The translations under genes and the position numbers were made by a program. Below are positions 41,579-50,385 of a DNA stretch of 57,287 nucleotides, piece by piece. Each line of letters starts with the position of its first letter. Within the stretch, counting starts at the first letter, position 1. The stretch is from Fimenecus sp045593645 (GTDB lineage: Bacteria > Bacillota > Clostridia > Oscillospirales > Acutalibacteraceae). The stretch lies in contig JAZNWZ010000035.1 of assembly GCA_045593645.1 (NCBI GenBank), positions 1-57,287 of the forward strand. Direction: 5' to 3'. The notes below the pieces were generated by a model, which was given only the letters and a program-made list of their open reading frames with translations, made no database searches and had not been told where the DNA came from.

Positions 41579-42246
41579 TTAATCACCGCCTTATAGCCTA
41601 AGCCGTGAACGGTAACAATTTCAAAATCTTCACAGTCAGAAAGCTTGCTACGAAGTTTGGTCATATAAACATCAACTGCACGAGGGGCTGTTTCTGTATC
41701 TGCATCCCAAAACTCGTCCATAAGCTGAGTACGAGTAAATGTCTTTTTAGGATATGATAAAAGTTTATAGAGAATATTGAATTCTCTTGTAGTCATTGGA
41801 ATTTCTTCATCGTTTAAATAAGCAGTAAATTCATCAGCATCCATAGTAAAGTTGCCAATTTCAAGTTTTCTGCTTGATGCGATTTTTGCACGACGAAGCA
41901 AAGCACCGATTCTTAAAAATAATTCGTCAAGGTCAATAGGCTTTACCATATAGTCATCAACGCCGATTCTAAAGCCTCGTTGCTTTGATGCAAAATCGTC
42001 CTTTGCAGTCATAAAAAGAATAGGTATGTTTTCGTTGAGAGCACGAACGCTTTTTGCAAATTCAAAACCATCGATTTCAGGCATCATAATGTCAGACACA
42101 ATTAAATCGAAAACATCGTCATAAAGAGCATCATAAGCGATGTTTGCATTTAAGCAACCAACAGCTTCATAACCATTGCTATTTAAAAATGAACACACAG
42201 TACGATTTAAGTCTTTGTCGTCTTCTACAACTAAAATTTTAAACAT
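41575..42246 (-). CDS. OmpR-family response regulator
   Basis: A 223-aa transcription factor with a receiver domain (1-120) and a winged-helix DNA-binding domain (about 128-223). The acidic pair VVEDD, the phospho-acceptor Asp52 in SDIMMP and Lys in FMTAKDD are present. The C-terminal RAVDVYMTKLRSKL and VHGLGYKAVIK are standard OmpR/PhoB marks. AGGTG lies before the ATG. It is the first gene of the regulator-kinase-membrane protein unit. Confidence 0.94.
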   Translation of the reverse strand: MFKILVVEDDKDLNRTVCSFLNSNGYEAVGCLNANIAYDALYDDVFDLIVSDIMMPEIDGFEFAKSVRALNENIPILFMTAKDDFASKQRGFRIGVDDYMVKPIDLDELFLRIGALLRRAKIASSRKLEIGNFTMDADEFTAYLNDEEIPMTTREFNILYKLLSYPKKTFTRTQLMDEFWDADTETAPRAVDVYMTKLRSKLSDCEDFEIVTVHGLGYKAVIK

Positions 42247-42326
42247 AAATACACCTACTTTTCCAATCTATAGGCATATTATAACACGGAAATGTTAAAG
42301 TTTTGTTTACAAAAAACAAAAAATAA

Positions 42327-42355
42327 AAGGATATAGGACAAAATCCTATATCCTT
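42327..42355. terminator. Bidirectional terminator between the 82-aa gene and the response regulator
   Basis: AAGGATATAGGA (42327-42338) pairs with TCCTATATCCTT (42344-42355) around CAAAA. On the minus strand a TTTTATTTTTT tail follows, ending the upstream 42997-42363 unit before the regulator gene. Confidence 0.9.
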
Positions 42356-42362
42356 TTTGCTT

Positions 42363-42611
42363 TTACTTTGTAGCTTCAATACGAGCTTCAGCAGCTGCCT
42401 TGCGTTCGTTAGCTTTTGAGATTTGAGCATCGCGGTCAGCTTGCATTTGAGCTTTTCTTGTTTCAGGCTTGCTCATGGCTTTTGCTTCTTCCCATTGTGC
42501 TTTGCTTTCTGCCTTTGCAGCAGCAAAGTTTGCTTTGTCTACCTCGTGTTGTGCTTTTGCATCGTTTTTCATATCGCTAAAAGCTTTTTTAAAAAATTGT
42601 TTAATACTCAT
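42363..42611 (-). CDS. Small charged coiled-coil protein
   Basis: An 82-aa protein, almost entirely Ala, Lys, Glu, Gln and Asp, with repeated 'KAxxEAxK' spacing that predicts one long helix or coiled coil. It begins MSIKQFFKKAFSD, possibly an amphipathic membrane-contact helix, and has no Cys, Pro-rich or catalytic motif. The family is not one I can name. It lies 20 bases after the 121-aa membrane protein and ends at a terminator, so the two are an operon. Ribosome-binding site is weak (GAAGAAAAC). Confidence 0.6.
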   Translation of the reverse strand: MSIKQFFKKAFSDMKNDAKAQHEVDKANFAAAKAESKAQWEEAKAMSKPETRKAQMQADRDAQISKANERKAAAEARIEATK

Positions 42612-42631
42612 AACAAGTTTTCTTCAAAAAA

Positions 42632-42997
42632 TTATTGATTGATAATTTTGTTGCTGAGAGCAAAAATTTTGTCAGCATATTTCTTTTTACGTGAGTTTAA
42701 AAGACTTTTTGTGATAGGGTAGTTGATGATTGCCATAATCATACCTACAACACCAATTACAATGCCATAAGTCATTGTGTTTTGAAGTCCGAGAATTTCG
42801 CCGATGTCTGTCATAACAAGGCTCATACCCGCACCCATAATAAGAGCAGAGATTGTGCCGAATACATAACCAAAGAAAAGAGCAGGGCGTTTAACTTTTT
42901 TGTCAAGTTCTTTTAAAGAATCAAGCTCACTTGGTTCTTTTTCCATATATTGTGTGCGAATTTTTTGTGCCATAAATTGTTGGTCGTTCTTGTTCAT
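42632..42997 (-). CDS. Small two-helix membrane protein, paralog of the one at 39167
   Basis: A 121-aa protein with a polar, charged N-terminus, two membrane helices (about 37-60 and 74-96) and a basic C-terminus. It shares MSLVMTxIGEILG and the following YGIxIGxVGM stretch with the 131-aa protein at 39167-39562. AGAGG lies before the ATG. It is the first gene of a two-gene unit with the 82-aa coiled-coil protein. Two close paralogs bracketing a two-component system suggests a linked membrane function, but none is known. Confidence 0.68.
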   Translation of the reverse strand: MNKNDQQFMAQKIRTQYMEKEPSELDSLKELDKKVKRPALFFGYVFGTISALIMGAGMSLVMTDIGEILGLQNTMTYGIVIGVVGMIMAIINYPITKSLLNSRKKKYADKIFALSNKIINQ

Positions 42998-43104
42998 CTG
43001 TAATACCTCTTTCGTTTTTAATTTTGTTTACAGGTGAATAATAATACTTGTTTGTTTTTAAAATTTTTGTAAAATATTTAAGTTTTGTTAAAATTGAAAA
43101 AAAT

Positions 43105-43132
43105 AAGAGATAAACAAAAAAGTTTATCTCTT
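43105..43132 (-). terminator. Terminator of the amidase gene
   Basis: On the minus strand AAGAGATAAAC (43132-43122) pairs with GTTTATCTCTT (43115-43105), followed by ATTTTTTTC. Confidence 0.88.
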
Positions 43133-43139
43133 AAATGGT

Positions 43140-44870
43140 CTATCGTTTCTTATTTATAGATATTATTGTTATTACTAATGTCGACGACAATGCCAAAATA
43201 ATAATCACAATTGCTAAAATCGTTTTATATTGAGGTGTTAATGAAGGGCTTGTGTCAACATTATCAGAAATTGATGTTTGAGTTTCGCTCGTTGTTTCAG
43301 TTGGAGCAACAACAGTTGTTGTTTCTGTTAAAACTTCAGTTAACGGCTCTTCCAAAGGAGTTTCAATTTCTGTTGAGACCTTTTCAAAAAACTTTAATGT
43401 AAGTGGTTCAGTAAGGCTACCTTGAATGTGTGGCACATTTTGTGGAGTTATACGATGGTTATATTTTGTTGTATAAGAATAAGCAATGTTTAAAAGCAGT
43501 TGCTCGCTGTTTTTTAGTGAGGCAAATTCCATTCCTATTCCTGCACCTGATGAGTGCTGACCAATTATAACAGACATTTCAGGAAGTCGTGCAGAAGGGG
43601 AGAGTGTTCGACAGTTGTTTATAAAAACCTGACTCCAAGCATTCCAGTATTTACCATTGGCATCGTAGCCTGATTTAAGTGGTGTTGAAGAATATGTAGG
43701 ATAAATCACTGCATCAATTTCATTATCTTCAAGTACTTTTTTGAAATCGTCATAAAGTGCATCTTTATAAGAACCATTACTGTATCTAAAGGTTTTGTCA
43801 GAAAGATTAAAAAGCTCAGGCATTGAAACTGTAACAACTTCTGCACCACAGTTTTCAAGCTCTTTAACAGCATTTTCAAAGGCGGTTAAAACCTCTGTAT
43901 CAAAATTTGAGGCTTTTGAACGGTCAATAAGCTCTTGCCAAGACCTTTCACTCAAGGTGCTTTTATCATAGTCAGCCAAGTTTTCAATAGGATATGTAAG
44001 CTCTGAAAGAATACCAATTCTCATTCCGTTAAGAGCGTTTTTATCAAGATTCGCAGTATATTTGTATACTCCTCTTGTGAGCACATCCATCATTATTGCT
44101 TGGTCATAAACAGTTTTTGTTATTGCGCCAGCAACATCTCTGCTGCCGTTAAGCTTAATAATTCCGTTTATTGGAATAAGTCCAAAGGTTGAACGAAGTG
44201 AAACGCAACCGTTTAAAACGGCAGGAATTCTCAAAGAAGAGTTTGTATCTGTGCCAAGTCCTGCTGTTGCAAAGTTAAGACTAACTGCAACTGCAGTTCC
44301 ACCTGATGAGCCACCTGAGGCAAGACCTATATTATAGGCGTTTTTTGTTTCACCTGCAATAAGACTTGTGCTGACACGAGCATCTTGAGCATCTGTACTC
44401 ATATTTGTTTTACCGATAATAACTGCACCTTCACTTAAAAGGTATCTGACAACATCTGCAGTAGTTTCAGATATTGATAATTCATCTGTTTTGTGGCCAT
44501 TAGTGGTGTAATAGCCTGCCAAATCCATATTATCTTTTATTACAATAGGCACACCAAACAAAATACCCTTGTTTTCGCCCTTTGCCAAGGCTTCATCACG
44601 AGCTTTTGCAGTTTCAAGAGCATCAGAGCAAAGTGAAATAAAGCAGTTGTATTTGCTGTTGTATCGTTGAATTCTATATAAATAATATCTGGTAAGTTCT
44701 TCGCAACTGACGGATTTTGAATTTATAGCATGACGAATCGTAGCAATATCTGCATCAAATAACGACTCTAAAACGCTTTCTTTTTCAAGAACAGCGTTCT
44801 CTGCCGATACACATATTGCTGAAGAAAAGCATAAAAGTAGTGAGAGAAAAAGTGCTACAATACGCTTCAT
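43140..44870 (-). CDS. Exported amidase-signature family protein with C-terminal anchor
   Basis: A 576-aa protein with a signal peptide (about 1-25) and a C-terminal membrane helix (about 548-570) followed by INKKR, so the enzyme faces outside. The amidase-signature triad is complete: Lys in GVPIVIKDNMD, cis-Ser in ASGGSSGG, nucleophile Ser in GTDTNSSLRIPA. The last differs from the usual GTDTGGSIRIPA, with Asn-Ser replacing Gly-Gly. A Thr/Glu-rich spacer (about 490-545) links catalytic part and anchor. Substrate is unknown; extracellular amides such as peptide or cell-wall amides are possible. The start is ATG 44870 with a GAGG site; a TTG four codons upstream is less likely. Confidence 0.85.
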   Translation of the reverse strand: MKRIVALFLSLLLCFSSAICVSAENAVLEKESVLESLFDADIATIRHAINSKSVSCEELTRYYLYRIQRYNSKYNCFISLCSDALETAKARDEALAKGENKGILFGVPIVIKDNMDLAGYYTTNGHKTDELSISETTADVVRYLLSEGAVIIGKTNMSTDAQDARVSTSLIAGETKNAYNIGLASGGSSGGTAVAVSLNFATAGLGTDTNSSLRIPAVLNGCVSLRSTFGLIPINGIIKLNGSRDVAGAITKTVYDQAIMMDVLTRGVYKYTANLDKNALNGMRIGILSELTYPIENLADYDKSTLSERSWQELIDRSKASNFDTEVLTAFENAVKELENCGAEVVTVSMPELFNLSDKTFRYSNGSYKDALYDDFKKVLEDNEIDAVIYPTYSSTPLKSGYDANGKYWNAWSQVFINNCRTLSPSARLPEMSVIIGQHSSGAGIGMEFASLKNSEQLLLNIAYSYTTKYNHRITPQNVPHIQGSLTEPLTLKFFEKVSTEIETPLEEPLTEVLTETTTVVAPTETTSETQTSISDNVDTSPSLTPQYKTILAIVIIILALSSTLVITIISINKKR

Positions 44871-44899
44871 ACATAACCTCAACTTTCATCGGTTAGTAA

Positions 44900-44925
44900 A
44901 AAGAGATAGGTCGCCCTATCTCTTT
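44900..44925. terminator. Terminator after galU
   Basis: AAAGAGATAGG (44900-44910), loop TCGC, CCTATCTCTTT (44915-44925). On the minus strand, a T tract follows the stem, ending the ahcY-galU unit ahead of the amidase gene. Confidence 0.85.
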
Positions 44926-44932
44926 TGGTTTA

Positions 44933-45808
44933 TTAAAGAGTTTTTGCTAATTCTTTAATATATGCTTTGAAATCTTCACCGATTTCTTTATGTTTAAGAG
45001 CAACTTCACAGTTTGCTTTCATAATACCCATTTTGTTACCCATATCATAGCGTGTGCCATAATAATCAAGAGCAATTACGCCTTTAGTCTGTGCAAGAGT
45101 TTTCATAGCATCTGTAAGCTGAAGCTCGTTACCTGCCCCCTTTGGTGTGTTTTCAAGAATATCGAAAATTTCAGGTGGCATAACAACGCGACCAAGAATT
45201 GAATAGTTTGAGAAAATCTCTTCCGGTTTTGGCTTTTCAATCATATCAGTACAGTTGAATACTTTATCTTCAATTTCTTCAACCTTAAGTGAGCAGTATT
45301 TTGTAACGTCTTTTGTAGGAACCTCTTTAACACCAACAACACCCTTGCCGTATTTTTCATAAGCATCAATAAGTTGTTTTGTAACAGGCTCTTTATCAGA
45401 AATGAAAACATCATCACCATAAAGAATTGCAAATGGCTCGTTGCCAACAAAATTCTTTGCACAAAGCACAGCGTGGCCTAAACCACCTGTCTCTTTTTGA
45501 CGAAGGAAATATGTATTGCAGAGCTTTGCTGGTTCAAGAACAGCCTCATAAAGCTCTTTTTTATCAGGATTTTTGCTTAACTTATCTTCAAGCTCATAAG
45601 CGTGGTCAAAGTGGTCTTCAATAACACCTTTACCGCGATTTGTGATAATAAGCACATCTGTGATGCCTGATTTTGCAGCTTCTTCAACGAGATATTGAAT
45701 AGCAGGCTTATCAACAATATTAAGCATTTCCTTTGGAACTGCCTTTGATGCAGGAAGAACTCTGGTTCCAAGACCTGCTGCAGGGATAATCGCTTTTGTG
45801 ATTTTCAT
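44933..45808 (-). CDS. galU: UTP-glucose-1-phosphate uridylyltransferase
   Basis: A 291-aa nucleotidyltransferase that makes UDP-glucose from UTP and glucose-1-phosphate for cell-surface glycans. The opening AAGLGTRVLPASKAVPKEML, AILYGDDVF and GLGHAVLCAK are GalU marks; EKPKPEEIFSN and a C-terminal GTRYDMGNKMG complete the pattern. Length is normal. It starts 11 bases after the upstream RING/DUF2628 gene with an AAGGAG site and closes that operon. Confidence 0.96.
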   Translation of the reverse strand: MKITKAIIPAAGLGTRVLPASKAVPKEMLNIVDKPAIQYLVEEAAKSGITDVLIITNRGKGVIEDHFDHAYELEDKLSKNPDKKELYEAVLEPAKLCNTYFLRQKETGGLGHAVLCAKNFVGNEPFAILYGDDVFISDKEPVTKQLIDAYEKYGKGVVGVKEVPTKDVTKYCSLKVEEIEDKVFNCTDMIEKPKPEEIFSNYSILGRVVMPPEIFDILENTPKGAGNELQLTDAMKTLAQTKGVIALDYYGTRYDMGNKMGIMKANCEVALKHKEIGEDFKAYIKELAKTL

Positions 45809-45819
45809 AATAATTCTCC

Positions 45820-46767
45820 TTATTTAAAAATAGCAAATAAAACTCTAATTGCAACTTCTGGGAATATTGAATTTACTAAAATAGCCAAAACTGTATAGCC
45901 AACTGCAACACCACCACGATTGAAAAATGACAATTTCCTTTGATTAATATCTTCTGTTTCTGCTTTTATCTTTTTAATTTCACAGATTGTGTGGTCATAA
46001 TACCATTTGTCTGCCTTAAAGCCTAAAAAGATATGGAGTGCAATATAGAAAAATGAATAGCCAAGCATAATTGCTGCACCAAGCTTGTTTGAAACAAAAA
46101 GAGCTTTAAAATCACGAGTCATTTCATCTGCTAAAGCTTGTGCATCTTGCTCTGTTGCACCAGCTTCTTCATATTTCATTTCAAATTCATAAACATCGTT
46201 ATTAAATTTTTGAACAGAATTTGGAAAAGAACAGGCAATAGAAGAAAACATTAAGAGCACCAAGAAGATTGCACCTAATTTATATAATTTTCTATAAAAG
46301 AACCAGAAAGGCCCTAAAAGAAAAGCACCCCAGTTAAAAGTCTTTTTACCTGATTTTGTATAGAAAAACTTTTGAACATATTTAAAACCATTTGCTTGAA
46401 CAAACTCTGCAACCTCTTCGGTTTCAACGCCATCTACAACTTCTTTTGGAAAAAGAGCATAAGGACTTGGACGATTTCCAAAGAAAACTGCTGATTGAGC
46501 AGGTTGTGCACCAAAAGGGATTTCATTTTGAGGTGGAGGAGGTGTGCTTTGCTCCTCGTTTACAACAGGAGCGTCTTCTACTTCAGGAGCCCAACGGAAT
46601 CCATCTTGATGCTTGTTGTAGTTTCCACACTCGCCATTCTTTTTGTAACATTCACGATGATGTGGAGTGCCACACATTGGGCAAACAACAATATCATCGT
46701 CGCCCTTAAATGCTTCGTTACAAATAGGGCATTTTTGATTTGAATATCTGAAATAATTATTGCTCAT
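45820..46767 (-). CDS. RING-like zinc-finger plus DUF2628 membrane protein
   Basis: A 315-aa protein with an N-terminal prokaryotic RING-type zinc-binding domain: CPICNEAF, then CPMCGTPHHRECYKKNGEC, which gives Cys/His ligands in RING order. A Pro/Gln-rich linker follows (about 75-130), then a DUF2628-type membrane region opening NWGAFLLGPFWFFYRKLY, and helices to the C-terminus. The two-domain order occurs in other Firmicutes, but its function is not known. The start is ATG 46767, one base after the ahcY stop; the frame runs further back only through ahcY. Ribosome-binding site is weak, so coupling to ahcY is likely. Confidence 0.82.
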   Translation of the reverse strand: MSNNYFRYSNQKCPICNEAFKGDDDIVVCPMCGTPHHRECYKKNGECGNYNKHQDGFRWAPEVEDAPVVNEEQSTPPPPQNEIPFGAQPAQSAVFFGNRPSPYALFPKEVVDGVETEEVAEFVQANGFKYVQKFFYTKSGKKTFNWGAFLLGPFWFFYRKLYKLGAIFLVLLMFSSIACSFPNSVQKFNNDVYEFEMKYEEAGATEQDAQALADEMTRDFKALFVSNKLGAAIMLGYSFFYIALHIFLGFKADKWYYDHTICEIKKIKAETEDINQRKLSFFNRGGVAVGYTVLAILVNSIFPEVAIRVLFAIFK

Positions 46768-46768
46768 A

Positions 46769-48013
46769 TTAAACATTCCAACTGTTGATATATTTTTCTT
46801 GTTCGGGTGTGAGCGTGTCAATGTGTGTGCCCCAACTGTTAAGCTTGCGAAGAGCGACTTTTTTATCAATCTCTTCAGGCACATCAACAACATCTGCAAC
46901 AAGATTTTTGCTGTTTTTAACAATATATTCTGCACAAAGAGCTTGAATAGAGAAACTCATATCCATAATCTCAGCAGGGTGTCCATCACCTGCAGCAAGG
47001 TTTACAAGTCTGCCTTCGGCAATAACACTGATTGTTCTTCCGTCAGGAAGCACATAGCCCATAATATTTTTTCTTTGCTCTTTGATTTCAACTGCCATTT
47101 CTTCTAACTCAACAAGGTTGATTTCAACATTAAAATGGCCTGCGTTGCAAAGAATAGCACCATCCTTCATATTCTCGAAAGCTTTTTTAGTGATAACATC
47201 TTTACAACCTGTAACAGTAATAAAGAAATCACCGAATTTTGCAGCTTCTGTCATTTCCATAACATCAAAGCCGTCCATTCTTGCTTCCATAGCCTTAATT
47301 GGGTCAATTTCAGTAACAACAACTTGTGCATTAAGACCTTTTGCTCTCATAGCTACGCCCTTGCCACACCAACCATAGCCTGCAACTACAACAGTTTTGC
47401 CTGCCACAATTAAGTTTGTTGTTCTGTTAATACCATCCCATACAGATTGACCTGTACCATAACGATTGTCAAAAAGATATTTACATTTTGCATTGTTAAC
47501 TGCAATCATTGGGAATTTAAGCTCGCCATCTCTTGCCATTGAAACAAGACGGATAATGCCTGTTGTTGTTTCTTCACACCCACCTAAAACATTAGGTAAA
47601 AGCTCAGGATATTCGTTGTGAATAAGGTTAACAAGGTCGCCACCGTCATCAATAATAACATTAGGCTTTGCTTCGATAACACATTTAAGGTGCTCTTTAT
47701 ATTCTTCTGCAGTAGCATTATACCAAGCAAAAACATTAAGCCCGTTGTGTGCAAGTGCTGCAGCAACATCGTCTTGAGTTGAAAGTGGGTTAGAGCCTGT
47801 AACATACATTTCTGCGCCACCTGCTGCTAAAACTGTGCAGAGATAAGCAGTTTTTGCTTCAAGATGAATTGAAAGTGCAACTCTTAAATCTTTAAATGGT
47901 TTTGATTCACTAAAATCTTTTTCAATACTTCTGAGTACCGGCATATGTGCCTTTACCCAGTTGATTTTTTGTTGTCCGGATTCATAAAGACTGATATCTC
48001 TTACAAGATTCAT
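46769..48013 (-). CDS. ahcY: Adenosylhomocysteinase
   Basis: A 414-aa NAD-dependent enzyme that cleaves S-adenosylhomocysteine to adenosine and homocysteine. NAD-binding VVAGYGWCGKGVAMRAKG, plus 'LAAGGAEMYVTGSNPLSTQDDVAAAL', IIDDGGDLV, TTGIIRL and GHFNVEIN are standard marks. The C-terminus is shorter than some, a common form in Firmicutes. GGAG precedes the ATG. It is the first gene of a minus-strand unit with the RING/DUF2628 gene and galU. No SAH riboswitch is seen upstream. Confidence 0.96.
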   Translation of the reverse strand: MNLVRDISLYESGQQKINWVKAHMPVLRSIEKDFSESKPFKDLRVALSIHLEAKTAYLCTVLAAGGAEMYVTGSNPLSTQDDVAAALAHNGLNVFAWYNATAEEYKEHLKCVIEAKPNVIIDDGGDLVNLIHNEYPELLPNVLGGCEETTTGIIRLVSMARDGELKFPMIAVNNAKCKYLFDNRYGTGQSVWDGINRTTNLIVAGKTVVVAGYGWCGKGVAMRAKGLNAQVVVTEIDPIKAMEARMDGFDVMEMTEAAKFGDFFITVTGCKDVITKKAFENMKDGAILCNAGHFNVEINLVELEEMAVEIKEQRKNIMGYVLPDGRTISVIAEGRLVNLAAGDGHPAEIMDMSFSIQALCAEYIVKNSKNLVADVVDVPEEIDKKVALRKLNSWGTHIDTLTPEQEKYINSWNV

Positions 48014-48060
48014 AATTTCGCTCCATACATATATAATATAAACATAATTTTACAAAATAT

Positions 48061-48089
48061 ATAATATCACAATACATATTAAAAATCAA
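48061..48089 (-). promoter_or_regulatory. Promoter of the ahcY operon
   Basis: On the minus strand TTGATT (48089-48084), 17-base spacer, TATTAT (48066-48061). Confidence 0.65.
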
Positions 48090-48141
48090 CACGATTAAAA
48101 TGACTAAACTATTAAAGAACTGTTAAGGAGATATTTTGTTG

Positions 48142-48170
48142 TTGCATTGATGCAAGAAAAAAGGTATAAT
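48142..48170 (+). promoter_or_regulatory. Promoter of the Lys/Glu-rich membrane protein gene
   Basis: TTGCAT (48142-48147), 17-base spacer, TATAAT (48165-48170). It is divergent from the ahcY promoter, about 50 bases away. Confidence 0.75.
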
Positions 48171-48202
48171 ATTCTTAATATGCAATTTAGGGAGGTATTA
48201 TT

Positions 48203-50275
48203 TTGGACGAAAACAAATCTCTCAATAATAAATACGGCAAAATTGATGAGGCTGCTTATGAGCCTGAAAAAGTAGAAAAGGCAGAAAAGCCTAAAAAAGA
48301 GAAAAAGGTTAAGCCACCAAAAGAGCCTAAACAAAAGAAAATCAAAGAGAAAAAAGTTAAAGAAAAGAAAGTTTTAAAAAAGACTGAAAAGTCAGCAAAA
48401 GAAGAGGTTGCAAGTGATATTGACTTTGAAGAAATTTTAAGCGAAATTCATCCACAAGAAGAAACTTTTGAAGAATTAGTTGAAGAAGCAGGGTCCTTTG
48501 AAGAAGAAACTGTTGTAGAAACAACTGATGAAGTGGATATGTCTGCTTTTGGTGATTTGGGATATACTTTTCATAATGACGACATTCAAGTTGACGATAT
48601 AATCAACGATTATATCGCAGAGAACGAGAATGAAGATTACAGCAAATATTTTTACTCTGAAGCAGAAGAGATTGCAGAAGAACCTGAAATTGAAGTATCT
48701 GCTCCTGTAGTAAAAAAAGAAAAAGTTAAAAAGGCAAAGGCAGAAAAACCTAAAAAGGAAAAAACTGAAAAAGAACCTAAGCAAAAAAAGGTTAAAGAAG
48801 AAAAAGTTAAGCCTGAAAAGGTGAAAAAAGAAAAGGCTGAAAAGCCAAAAAAAGAGAAAAAGGTTAAACCTCCAAAAGAACCAAAGCCAAAGGATAAGTT
48901 TAACAAAAAAGACTTTTTCACCATTCTTCTTGTTGCAGTTGCAGTTGTTGCAGTAGTGATTTTTATGAAATATAAAAAAGCACCACTTACACCAGAGCAA
49001 CCAACAGCAGAGTCAACAACAGGCAAGGCAATGGTTTCAGATGCTATTGCAGAAAACGACAGTTTTCCATATATGAGTTTATTGGAGTCTGATATTCCAG
49101 GCTTGTTTTATGCTATTTCAGCAGATTATCAAGTGCAGTACTTTAACTATCAAAACGGTGAGTATGTTCCGGTTTTGCCAAATGGTACAGTAAAAGCAAA
49201 TGTTTTACTTGGCAAGGGTGGCATTGTTGTTCCTGCAGAAATAGATTACATTAGAATTAACAACAAGATTTTTGGATTTGGTATTTTCTATATTGACGAA
49301 GAAAACCAAGACCAATTTGACGATAGCTTTAAGCAGATTTTCTCACACTATGGAATGATGGTGTTTAAGCTTACAAATCTTCCTGATAATTTCAACAAAT
49401 TAGGAAAAGCACTTCTTTTAATGTCTCACGAAAAAACAGAGGCAGGAGTTACAAAGGCTCTTCAAGAAAATGATATTCTTTGGCATGATATTTATGAAAT
49501 TACTATGCCAAAAGAAGATAGCAACACAACTCCAATTAGCGTTACTCAAACTTATTTTGACAATGCAAACAGAGACTTTGTTGTAGATGCAAACGGTATG
49601 GCATTGCCTTATTACAGATTAGACCATTTCCAAGTGCATGAAGATTTCTACAAAACAAAGGCAAGCTATTTCCCATTCCTTACTTGCAGAAATTCAAATG
49701 TAGGTCAAGTAAAACAAGATATTTATATTAAAACTGATTCCGGTGAAAAGCTTTTCGTTGAAAATGTTTATCACGGTGAACATTCTATTCTTGACGGTGA
49801 AAGCATAATCTTTATGAGAAAAAATGGCGTTGGGTTTGATATTTATCGTAAAGATTATAGCAAGGGTGGAGTAGATGCAGAAGAGGTTTTAATCAAGCAA
49901 TACTCTCGTAACATTAACGAGTTTATATTCAGAGGGGAATATATCTTCGACCAGAGAAGTGGCAAGATTTATAATATGCTCACAGGTGAAGAAAAAGCGC
50001 TTCTTGGATATAAAATGGAGGTCTCTCAATTTGAGATAAGCCCTGACGGAAAATATGTTGTAATGATGGGTGAGGTTTCAAGTGTTATGGACTATCAAGT
50101 GCATATCTTTAACCTTGAAACAGGGGAGTATATAAAATATGTTGACGAAAACTTCTCGGTTCATTCAAATCTTGCATTTATAAATGAAACAACATTTATT
50201 TATACTGCACTTGACCCAAGAAGTGAGCACGGTAACACTTACACAATTATTGATATTTCAAAGCTTGAAGTATGA
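48203..50275 (+). CDS. Single-pass membrane protein with Lys/Glu repeats and extracellular domain
   Basis: A 690-aa protein starting at TTG 48203 with GGGAGG seven bases before. The N-terminal 235 residues are cytoplasmic: a Lys-rich block (about 20-60), an acidic block (about 65-165) and a second Lys-rich block (about 170-232). AEKPKKEKKVKPPKEPK occurs in both basic blocks, a duplication. One membrane helix follows (about 236-257, FFTILLVAVAVVAVV). The outer 430 residues look like a beta-propeller or DPP-type sheet array: 'YQVHIFNLETGEY', SPDGKYVVMMGEV and similar repeats. No catalytic motif is recognised. Function unknown; strong promoter and terminator make it a single-gene unit. Confidence 0.7.
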   Translation: MDENKSLNNKYGKIDEAAYEPEKVEKAEKPKKEKKVKPPKEPKQKKIKEKKVKEKKVLKKTEKSAKEEVASDIDFEEILSEIHPQEETFEELVEEAGSFEEETVVETTDEVDMSAFGDLGYTFHNDDIQVDDIINDYIAENENEDYSKYFYSEAEEIAEEPEIEVSAPVVKKEKVKKAKAEKPKKEKTEKEPKQKKVKEEKVKPEKVKKEKAEKPKKEKKVKPPKEPKPKDKFNKKDFFTILLVAVAVVAVVIFMKYKKAPLTPEQPTAESTTGKAMVSDAIAENDSFPYMSLLESDIPGLFYAISADYQVQYFNYQNGEYVPVLPNGTVKANVLLGKGGIVVPAEIDYIRINNKIFGFGIFYIDEENQDQFDDSFKQIFSHYGMMVFKLTNLPDNFNKLGKALLLMSHEKTEAGVTKALQENDILWHDIYEITMPKEDSNTTPISVTQTYFDNANRDFVVDANGMALPYYRLDHFQVHEDFYKTKASYFPFLTCRNSNVGQVKQDIYIKTDSGEKLFVENVYHGEHSILDGESIIFMRKNGVGFDIYRKDYSKGGVDAEEVLIKQYSRNINEFIFRGEYIFDQRSGKIYNMLTGEEKALLGYKMEVSQFEISPDGKYVVMMGEVSSVMDYQVHIFNLETGEYIKYVDENFSVHSNLAFINETTFIYTALDPRSEHGNTYTIIDISKLEV

Positions 50276-50276
50276 T

Positions 50277-50300
50277 AAAAGGGTGGGAAACCACCCTTTT
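50277..50300 (+). terminator. Terminator after the 48203 gene
   Basis: AAAAGGGTGG (50277-50286), loop GAAA, CCACCC (50291-50296), then TTTTATT. Confidence 0.92.
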
Positions 50301-50385
50301 ATTGTATAAATTGACTTGTGTTAAGTAGAAATCTGACTATAAATTGTTGAAAGTGTAAAAAGTTGAAAAAATATGAAAAAAACAC

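Noticed and set aside
48014..48202. SAH riboswitch before ahcY
   Set aside because: The leader is short, AT-rich and lacks the conserved SAH-motif helices.
48476..49026. Long minus-strand frames (up to 174 codons) opposite the Lys/Glu-rich gene
   Set aside because: Low-complexity Phe/Leu/Cys translations are the antisense of AAA/GAA-rich codons; no ribosome-binding site or family match.
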